NCBI GenBank assembly: GCA_030374805.1
Contig: JARGSG010000098.1
Location: forward strand, 178,773-242,772
From: Gracilaria gracilis
Taxonomy: Eukaryota; Rhodophyta; Florideophyceae; Gracilariales; Gracilariaceae
DNA: 64,000 nucleotides
Direction of reading: 5' to 3'
Below, in pieces: positions 20,301-29,300 of the stretch; position 1 is the stretch's first letter; each line of letters opens with the position of its first letter. The notes below the pieces were generated by a model, which worked only from the letters and a program-made list of their open reading frames with translations, had not been told where the DNA came from and made no database searches. A program made the translations under genes and the position numbers.

Positions 20301-22579
20301 TGCGGTTCTGCCCCGAGTGTGCTCGGAATCACGTCAAGCTTCGCCGCCATGCGACGAAGTTGAAGCTCTTCCCCGCAAGGGCGCCCCTGGAATTCGTAGC
20401 AATCGATATTTTGGGACCCTTCCTCGCTACCAAGCGGCGTAACAAATTTCTACTCGTGATCACGGATCGTTTCTCGAAGCTCTTTCGTACCGTACCATTA
20501 CGGAGAATCACGTCATTGACGGTTGCGCAAGCATTCGTCACCCATTGGGCATTCGTCTACGGTCCACCGGTGAATCTACTCTCCGACAACGGGAAACAGT
20601 TTGCCTCCCGGTTCTTCGGGGATGTATGCAGAATTCTGGATGTCAAAAATCTCTTCACGACAACTAACCACCCCCAGTGTAATGGGCAGGCTGAACGGTT
20701 TAACCGGAAGCTGTTAGCAGCACTCCGTTCATACGGAGCCGATCACCCCACCACGTGGGACCTGTTCACCGATGCGCTGACATTCGCATACAACACTCAG
20801 GTACACCGTACTACGGGATTGACTCCATTCGAATTGGTTCTGTCTCGCACCCTACCGCCCGTGGCGCTCGAAGCACAGCCAACGCTGGATCAATATCCTT
20901 CGACAAAGGGATACAGGGAAATCTGGAAGACATGGCTTAACAAGCTGGTCCCTGCAGCACAACGGTCAATGGCCCGGTCACAAGCCGCATATAAGTGTGA
21001 TTTCGATGAGCGAGCCCCTCGAAGACCACCCGCCCTTAAGGAAGGGGACTATGTGTTCATCCGTAAGAAGTATTGGAACCCAGGCAAGGAGAAACGCCAC
21101 AAGCTCTCACCCGTCGCCGACGGTCCCTTCAAGACAATTGCTGTGGAATCCGACACTGTCGTAGTGGAGATGGGACAGCAACACGAACGCATTTCCCGCG
21201 ATCGCGTGGTTTTTGCACCCCCGCCAGCGGAAAACGACCCATCAAGTGGACATTCTACACCAGAAGCGGAAACGAACACTACGGACACACCGGGTCCACC
21301 CCCGATCGACCGTCCTAGGGAGGTACCACACCCTAGTAGGGGACTCTCGGATTTGCCAATGTTATCGGACTCTACCCGCCCTGGTGCTTCGCTGTCTGAA
21401 GCCCCGCCACCTGGCGTAATTATTCGCCGCCTTGGCGCGTGGACACCCACTTTCCATGTCGCTCCATCTAAGGAGGGGGAGGGACTGGTTAATCGTCATG
21501 CTTCCACTCTGTCGCGTGAGAAACACCGTGTGGCACGGAAGAGAGACACCGCTAATGCGCAATCAAAGCCCTCTCGGGAGCCCGGCGTCTCGTCAAGGTC
21601 GCCGCACATCAACGCAAAAGTGGAATCGTCACCGGACAATACCGCCGTGCGGGACAGGACCGAGAAGACTCAGTTGTTACCGGCGAAGCCCTTGCCTACG
21701 CCGCATAGCGCGCCTGGAGTGACTACGTCGCATAATGGAGTGGAAACACCGCCTAAGACGCCGTTGAGCTCGCACGTCCAAGAAGGAGAGGAATCGTCCG
21801 AGACTAAGTCGACCAACACGCCTGAGGCGGGCCACACAGTGGACACGTCGCTAAATGCCCAGCAGGGCAGTGCCAACCGTAGCACACGGACTACACCTGT
21901 AAGGGAGATCAGCTCAGCGAGCGAACCACGTTGAAAAACCGAGCTGACACCTCCCGTGCATACGGAGGCGGAACACGCTACGGCGCAGAACAATGACGGC
22001 CACCCGTTGACAACTTCACGTGCCACCACGGCGAGGCCGGTTCAATCAGGGTTACCGTTGACGCGAGCACCTTCGACGACCCACCCAACTCCGACGAGAC
22101 TGTCGCTACCACGCAAACTTGCGGTACGCCCACTTGGGACTCCCGCGGGAGAAAGAACTCTACCGAACCAAGGCATCGAGAACACCGATACCGCGAAACG
22201 CGTGACAATCGACCCAAGTAGGGGAGTACACCGCGAACGTACAGTGCCACCAACCTTGTTGGACACAACACGGTCTAACCGGAGCACCGACGCAGTGCCA
22301 CACACGATGAAGCCGCCGGAGAGCTCTCCGAAGCAGGATGTCGTAATCACACGGCAAGGCCGGGAAGTCTTCCGACAGGAGTTCGTAGTCGACCACATAG
22401 TGGAACACTCATACCACCCGTTGGGGTACATACAGTAACTCGTACTTTGGTACGGCTACGGACCCGAGGCTGACTCGGATGAGCCAATCGAGCATCTCCC
22501 ACGATCGAAAGTGGTGCAGTACCATCGTCGTACTCTCACGGGTCTCCCGGCGACAATTGTCAATGCTCAAGTGGGATAA
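17319..22579 (+). pseudogene. pol: pol polyprotein gene: protease, reverse transcriptase, RNase H, integrase, chromodomain; several stops
   Basis: One frame spans about 1750 codons with stops at 18185 (TAG), 19091, 20252 and 21932 (TGA) and 22436 (TAA). Domains in order: aspartic protease with LDTGAG (Asp at 17594); reverse transcriptase with FCIDYRRLN, FGLTNAP and YLDD at 19016-19027; RNase H (TVDTDSSDY near 19460), where the usual TDH motif reads MNH near 19670, a lost acidic residue; integrase with an H-H-C-C finger (CPEC near 20305) and D (20405), D (20585), E (20693), the last two in D-x35-E spacing; a GPF-type C-terminal module near 21120; a Ser/Pro/Thr-rich linker of nearly 400 codons; and a chromodomain at about 22385-22535 (EFVVDHIVEHS, LVLWYGYG, PIEHLPRSKV), itself hit by TAA 22436. 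The enzymes copy the element's RNA and insert it; the chromodomain would steer insertion towards marked chromatin. Confidence 0.88.
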
Positions 22580-22738
22580 CACGCCCCGAAGGGAAAGAAG
22601 CTAGCTCACCTAGAAGGAAGTTGAGGAGTGAAAGAAGACGAAGCTGGCACTTGGGAAAGGAAAAATATACGTCATAGACGGAAGTAGGTTTAATGGCCAC
22701 CAACAACACCGCATAGCGGGAATCAGGTGGAAGATGGA

Positions 22739-24669
22739 CTAAGCCCCCGACCCTTGTTTGGAGGGGCCCGGTGCGCCGTCACCAGTACCTCCATTGCTGG
22801 GATTGGATCCGCCAGTAAGGCGTGCAGCCAACGCGTCCCGCATTGCGGCGACGTCCCCGTTCGCGATAGTTGCGGAAAGCCCAACTGCTCGGAGGAACTG
22901 AGCGATTACAGCCGCCTCACCAGTTCCACCCCCAGAGGGGAGAACGGCAGGCACCTCGATCACATCTGGTTCGTCCGGAAGGGAAGCCACCACGGCACCT
23001 ACCGACGAGGGTTCGGGCGTGGGTGGATTCACCGGCTCAGCCGTCGCCATTCCCGGCGCTGCCGTGTCATTAGAGGTCGGCTCAACCACGTTGGCGGAAG
23101 GAACCTTTTCGACTACGTCGTCATCATACCCCACCTCGGGTTCTTCCTCCATCATTTGATCGTCGTCACCGCCGTAGGCGTGGTAAAAATCGTCAGCGTC
23201 GACGAAGCCAACGGGATGCCCTTAAGGGATATACCTCGGGGCCATCCGGAGAGCTGCCGCTTCAGCTGCGGTGATCTCTTGCACCTCACAGGGATTGAAA
23301 AAGATGAAGTCTCCCGCCAATGGCGTACATCGTCCCGGAGACCGGTCGAAACCGCCGTCCTCGTGACCGCGGCCGCTCTGAGCGAAAGGCACGCTGGCCC
23401 AGTCAACTCCGTCGACTACGTCGAGGAGCCCACGAACTTCTTCGGCATTGTTTTCACCTCTCAGAGGGACCCACAACGAGAGTTCTCGGATGCACGCCCG
23501 AAGGCGATGCGGGACACACCACAGTCGATACTGGTCATATACTTCCCATACGAGATAAACCGCAGTGCGGATTGCCCACTCGGTGAGCACCACGGACCAC
23601 CATCCGGAGTACGGATCCTCGATGAGGCATGAGCCCAGATAGGAGAGGACCGGGGGCAACTCCACGTAGCACCCGCGACACACCTCCACCGAGGACCACC
23701 AAGTGGGAATCGGAACGTAACGGCCCAGCCGGTGATTGTGCCGGATTCGATTGATCTCCGTGTTTTGATACGGAACGAGAAACCGAAACGGAAACGCGCA
23801 CGACGCTCATCGCGGATGAAGTTCTGTAAACACCGCGAACGGGACTCCCGGCGAAGATACCCTAGCTCCGCCCGGATGAATGGATGAGTCCAACACACAG
23901 CCTCCTGGCGTACATTAGGACGTCCTCTCCAGGAGTAAGTCTCGACCACCGCCAAGCGGGCGCAATACGAAATCCCGCCTTGTGTACGGTACAACCAGAG
24001 ATCAAAGCTGATGGAATCAGGAATTGGGAACTCGAAGTTGCGAACGAATGCCGCCTGAGCGGAAGCCAGAGACTCGCCGGAACGCCGCAAGATTGCGTGA
24101 GGAAGAACGGCAACCCGGCGACGCCAATCCCACGAAGTGGTGACTAACGCCGGAAGATCCCGGGGGAGGCGATCAGTACCGTCCGCATAGGACGCGATGA
24201 GTTCCTCGTTGAAAATGGCTGTAAAATGAAAGCACGGAGCAGTCCGGAAGAGATGCGCGTGAATGCGAGGGTTTAGCCCGATGAGCTCGTCGTAGGAAGG
24301 CCACGGCACTTCATGCATGACATGACCTTGGGGCTGCTGCCCCGGAGGAAGGATGTGCCCGCCGCTGGCGTTGAGTCCCCGGGACGCCCCAGAAGCATTG
24401 CCGCTTTGCGGAAGAGGCACGGAACGAAATGCGGAGAAGTATCCCGAGTTCGGAGGTTGACCGCTCATCGCGCAAGGCACTCGAGGAACGGGAAGGTTGG
24501 TAGTAACACCGCGAGAGCGAGTTGAAGACTGTGGTGAACAAGGTTGATCGTCGCTGGAGCGAGGTTTGCACTTTGGAGTGGTAGTGACTTGGTCTTCGCG
24601 AGGCGAGATGGAATCCGAAGACTTCGGGGATGCGCTTTTATGCCCACGGTTGGAAGTTCGACCCGCCAT
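22739..24669 (-). pseudogene. Long antisense ORF of the retrotransposon, unknown protein
   Basis: Facing pol, a reading frame of about 640 codons starts at ATG 24669 (MAGRTSNRG), just inside the polypurine tract, and ends with TAG at 22739-22741, 160 bases beyond the pol stop. It needs one frame change around 23690-23730 and passes one TAA at 23222-23224; otherwise it is open. The N-terminal third is Ser/Pro/Arg-rich. The middle looks folded, rich in Trp/Tyr/Arg (PWPSYDELIGLNPRIHAHLF, PALVTTSWDWRRRV), and the C-terminal part is acidic and Ala/Gly-rich (EEEPEVGYDDDVVEKV, then NPSNGGTGDGAPGPSKQG). No domain is recognisable to me. Plant Tat-lineage gypsy elements also have antisense ORFs between pol and the 3' LTR, but I see no sequence link. 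A longer reading starts at 24717, inside the LTR. Confidence 0.6.
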
Positions 24670-24690
24670 CGCGACGGCGTGGCTCACTCT

Positions 24691-24704
24691 TAAGGAGAGG
24701 GATA
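24691..24704 (+). promoter_or_regulatory. Polypurine tract (plus-strand primer)
   Basis: TAAGGAGAGGGATA lies immediately upstream of the 3' LTR, the expected place for the RNase-H-resistant primer of plus-strand DNA synthesis. Confidence 0.7.
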
Positions 24705-25556
24705 TGAAAGACAACACTCTTTGGAGGCAATTTGAGGTACTTAGTTAATTTCCGCATCATGCGTTAGTAGATATATATGAGCTACACCGCTTTTACCGTT
24801 TCGCCTCGCTGAGGTAATTTCCACACATGTACACGTGGATTGCACGGCTCGAGGCGCCGCCTAGCGGGTGTGAATAGCACACGTGTAGCACGGATGTGCC
24901 GGAGGCAGTGCACCCAGCATTGCTTCATTTACTTAGATATTTTATAGATTATTTTGCCCGGCGCACCCACTGTTAGTGGTGCGCCGAGCTCAGTACTTAG
25001 AGGGTTGAGCACCGCTCCCCCAAGTAAACTGCCCCTTGCCAAGCAAGGGCTTTCTGGCTCTAACTATCACGCCTTCGCGGATTGTTCACCTCGAAGTGGA
25101 GTGACGACTGCGTTGTTCACGTATAGTTACCCACCCTTGTGGCGCTCAGAGTATAACCACTATTTCTGTGTCTCGTTCCGACCTATTGTCGTATACTCGC
25201 CCCTGTATTGGGTTTGCTTTATTCTCTCTCTCTTTTCCCGACTCTGGTGGTTTGCTTTCTCTCCTTTTTGGGTTTGCCTTTTTGCCCTGTTCGCAGTGGC
25301 CCGTTCCGACACCTTGTAGTTGCCGTGCTACTCTCTTTCGAGGACTCATCTCGTGACCGTGTGAACACGTGGATCTCTACCGACTACTAATCAGCCTAAC
25401 GCTCCGACGCTTGTCGTGGTGGTTTGACCTCGGATTTACACCCGGCTTAGCTGTGTCATTCCCGGAGTGTTCCGTTCGCTGTGCTGCCTTGTCGAGGAGA
25501 AGATTCCGAACGTCTTCGTGAGCCTGCGCTTTTCCCGCCAAAGGCGTTGCTTCACA
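24705..25556 (+). repeat. 3' LTR
   Basis: Starts TGAAAGACAAC and ends GCTTCACA. It matches the 5' LTR at about 95% by eye, with the same internal hairpins. It is followed by AAAATGAAG, which belongs to an unrelated coding fragment. Confidence 0.9.
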
Positions 25557-26306
25557 AAAATGAAGTTTTTAGACCACCTCAAACGATCGTTTACAGTCAA
25601 CGCCACAGCTGATGAGAAGGTTAAAATACATACAGTTTTGGTACCTGTGTTGATCAATAATAACCACTGGGGGGTTCTTGTAGGGAAAAGGTACATCGGT
25701 ACGTCTCGTTATCGGCGCGAGAAGCCGACAGTTTATTTCGGTGATAGTCGCGGCTATGAATGTCCTTCTGAAGTCCTTGAGTTCTGCAAAGAAGTATTTT
25801 AATATGCGATTCTGAATAAAACCTGCCGTGCGGGGATATCGGACAAAAACTACATTCTAACAGTGAAAGGATAAAAACCACAACGTGATGGGTTCAGTTG
25901 CGGGTGCTATGTAATATCACTGGCGACAGAATTCGCCGCCGAGTCCGGGTTTTCGTCGAAAGCTACCTATATGTCCGGATACAAGAAGTCATTATCAGAA
26001 AGAATTCGCTGGGCTTCGATAAAACGTAGGATGCTACAGGTTCTATCGGCCGCCATTTTCTAAAACACTGATCATGTCTCGCAATCGATGTTAGGCACCT
26101 ACCGATTATTACATCGTAAGCACTATGCGCAGCTACGAAGGGATGTTCTCATGAGGTTAAAGAAGATGCGACACCCCATCTTAAAGCGATGGGAATTTTT
26201 GAGCATTAATGAGGTGCGCAGTGTGCAAAAGGCTCTGACGAAGAATCGTGAAATACTCGGAACTTCTGTGTCATTTCGCGAGGTAAATGGTTCGCTGAAG
26301 GACGTC
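25557..26306 (+). pseudogene. Ulp1/C48-family cysteine protease fragment, both ends truncated
   Basis: One frame runs from the LTR edge to the satellite edge with TAA stops at 25800, 25872 and 26061. The catalytic set of Ulp1-type SUMO proteases is visible: His in NNNHWGVLVG (25665), Asp in YFGDSRG (25743), Gln in PQRDG (25881) and Cys in GFSCGCYVI (25899). A basic tail follows (RLLHRKHYAQLRRDVLMRLKK). Such domains process or remove SUMO-like modifiers. Genes of this kind are also carried by several eukaryotic DNA transposons, which is likely here given the surroundings. The 5' part is replaced by the 3' LTR, so the ATG at 25560 is probably fortuitous, and the 3' part is cut by the satellite. 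Decay and truncation make activity very unlikely. Confidence 0.72.
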
Positions 26307-29300
26307 TGCCTATTTTGGTGTTTGGTTCCATCCGACTACTGTGGCGGCAGTGGCGATTGCTGTGGTTGCAAGGCGTTGTGCCATCGGAGGGTTTGGTGCG
26401 GATACAACAGGATTGGCGTGTATACAGCATACGATATGGGAATAGGCATAATTGAACTGGTCGATAATCATTGATAAGGTACTTGAAGGTAGGCATGACA
26501 GTATTCGGAGGGCTTGGGGTCAGGGTTGTTTGTCTCGTGGTTTTGGTGGTGGTTTGTGCGGGGTTATGGTTTCGAAAGGCGTACTGAACGATTTGATAGG
26601 GGATGGATAGTGTGTATCTATACGTTACGTGTGTTTACGAGAGTCTTGAAAGCTAGAGTGCTGGATTTTGGCCCTAGAAGGCAATGGAAGCCAATTGGAA
26701 AGTATAGCGATTTTTGTGCTGTTTATGTAGAGGATTTTGTTAGTAGTAATTGACAAGGCGTGTCGCGATTTTTGGGTGAGATGTTTGAGGAGGGTGCGGG
26801 AGGAGTATAGGAGGGATCTGATAGTGAATATTGTGTTTTGTGTAATTGAAAATGGGAAAAAGTAATTGAAAAAAGCGAGAAGTAGGTTGAAGAGGGTATA
26901 ACGGTAGAAAATGGGAATGGGAGACGGTCTGAGAATGGAAGAACAGATGGCAGAGATGTAGGGGAGACGATGTTTTCAGTTGTGAGCCGGAAGGAGGTGA
27001 AAATCAGTCATGGTGGAAAGAGTTTGGGTTTTATATTGATTAGAGGTTCATAGGTGTAGTTCAGGGGAGAGGCTAGAGTGATGTGCGGTATGCTTGCCTG
27101 TTTTGGTGTTTGGTTCCATCCGACTACTGTGGCGGCAGTGGCGATTGCTGTGGTTGCAAGGCGTTGTGCCATCGGAGGGTTTGGTGCGGATACAACAGGA
27201 TTGGCGTGTATACAGCATACGATATGGGAATAGGCATAATTGAACTGGTCGATAATCATTGATAAGGTACTTGAAGGTAGGCATGACAGTATTCGGAGGG
27301 CTTGGGGTCAGGGTTGTTTGTCTCGTGGTTTTGGTGGTGGTTTGTGCGGGGTTATGGTTTCGAAAGGCGTACTGAACGATTTGATAGGGGATGGATAGTG
27401 TGTATCTATACGTTACGTGTGTTTACGAGAGTCTTGAAAGCTAGAGTGCTGGATTTTGGCCCTAGAAGGCAATGGAAGCCAATTGGAAAGTATAGCGATT
27501 TTTATGCTGTTTATGTAGAGGATTTTGTTAGTAGTAATTGACAAGGCGTGTCGCGATTTTTGGGTGAGATGGTTGAGGAGGGTGCGGGAGGAGTATAGGA
27601 GGGATCTGATAGTGAATATTGTGTTTTGTGTAATTGAAAATGGGAAAAAGTAATTGAAAAAAGCGAGAAGTAGGTTGAAGAGGGTATAACGGTAGAAAAT
27701 GGGAATGGGAGACGGTCTGAGAATGGAAGAACAGATGGCAGAGATGTAGGGGAGACGATGTTTTCAGTTGTGAGCCGGAAGGAGGTGAAAATCAGTCATG
27801 GTGGAAAGAGTTTGGGTTTTATATTGATTAGAGGTTCATAGGTGTAGTTCAGGGGAGAGGCTAGAGTGATGTGCGGTATGCTTGCCTGTTTTGGTGTTTG
27901 GTTCCATCCGACTACTGTGGCGGCAGTGGCGATTGCTGTGGTTGCAAGGCGTTGTGCCATCGGAGGGTTTGGTGCGGATACAACAGGATTGGCGTGTATA
28001 CAGCATACGATATGGGAATAGGCATAATTGAACTGGTCGATAATCATTGATAAGGTACTTGAAGGTAGGCATGACAGTATTCGGAGGGCTTGGGGTCAGG
28101 GTTGTTTGTCTCGTGGTTTTGGTGGTGGTTTGTGCGGGGTTATGGTTTCGAAAGGCGTACTGAACGATTTGATAGGGGATGGATAGTGTGTATCTATACG
28201 TTACGTGTGTTTACGAGAGTCTTGAAAGCTAGAGTGCTGGATTTTGGCCCTAGAAGGCAATGGAAGCCAATTGGAAAGTATAGCGATTTTTGTGCTGTTT
28301 ATGTAGAGGATTTTGTTAGTAGTAATTGACAAGGCGTGTCGCGATTTTTGGGTGAGATGGTTGAGGAGGGTGCGGGAGGAGTATAGGAGGGATCTGATAG
28401 TGAATATTGTGTTTTGTGTAATTGAAAATGGGAAAAAGTAATTGAAAAAAGCGAGAAGTAGGTTGAAGAGGGTATAACGGTAGAAAATGGGAATGGGAGA
28501 CGGTCTGAGAATGGAAGAACAGATGGCAGAGATGTAGGGGAGACGATGTTTTCAGTTGTGAGCCGGAAGGAGGTGAAAATCAGTCATGGTGGAAAGAGTT
28601 TGGGTTTTATATTGATTAGAGGTTCATAGGTGTAGTTCAGGGGAGAGGCTAGAGTGATGTGCGGTATGCTTGCCTGTTTTGGTGTTTGGTTCCATCCGAC
28701 TACTGTGGCGGCAGTGGCGATTGCTGTGGTTGCAAGGCGTTGTGCCATCGGAGGGTTTGGTGCGGATACAACAGGATTGGCGTGTATACAGCATACGATA
28801 TGGGAATAGGCATAATTGAACTGGTCGATAATCATTGATAAGGTACTTGAAGGTAGGCATGACAGTATTCGGAGGGCTTGGGGTCAGGGTTGTTTGTCTC
28901 GTGGTTTTGGTGGTGGTTTGTGCGGGGTTATGGTTTCGAAAGGCATACTGAACGATTTGATAGGGGATGGATAGTGTGTATCTATACGTTACGTGTGTTT
29001 ACGAGAGTCTTGAAAGCTAGAGTGCTGGATTTTGGCCCTAGAAGGCAATGGAAGCCAATTGGAAAGTATAGCGATTTTTGTGCTGTTTATGTAGAGGATT
29101 TTGTTAGTAGTAATTGACAAGGCGTGTCGCGATTTTTGGGTGAGATGGTTGAGGAGGGTGCGGGAGGAGTAGAGGAGGGATCTGATAGTGAATATTGTGT
29201 TTTGTGTAATTGAAAATGGGAAAAAGTAATTGAAAAAAGCGAGAAGTAGGTTGAAGAGGGTATAACGGTAGAAAATGGGAATGGGAGACGGTCTGAGAAT

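Larger units (their letters stand above)
14186..25556 (+). mobile_element. Full-length Ty3/gypsy chromovirus-type LTR retrotransposon with antisense ORF
   Basis: Two LTRs of 853 and 852 bp (TG...CA) enclose gag, a pol with protease, reverse transcriptase, RNase H, integrase and a C-terminal chromodomain, then an antisense ORF and a polypurine tract. The integrase-last order identifies Ty3/gypsy (Metaviridae), and the chromodomain places it with the chromoviruses. By eye the two LTRs differ at roughly 35-40 positions, mostly transitions, so the insertion is not recent. Consistently, gag and pol carry many stops. The 5-bp flanks do not match (GGCGA left, AAAAT right), and different genes flank the two sides. 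Confidence 0.92.

Noticed and set aside
22727-23632. Plus-strand 301-codon open frame between pol and the 3' LTR
   Set aside because: It overlaps the antisense ORF, has low-complexity Arg/Gly/His composition typical of a shadow frame, and lacks any domain.
6384-26306. Stop-codon reassignment, because several long frames contain only a few stops, often TAA
   Set aside because: All three stop codons occur inside frames (TAA, TAG, TGA), frameshifts accompany them, catalytic residues are also lost, and natural gene ends still use TAA, TAG and TGA. Decay explains it better.
26504-26518. CENP-B-box-like sequence in the satellite (TTCGGAGGGCTTGGG)
   Set aside because: It matches only seven of the nine defined positions of the mammalian CENP-B box, and the presence of that protein in this lineage is not expected. 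Likely chance.
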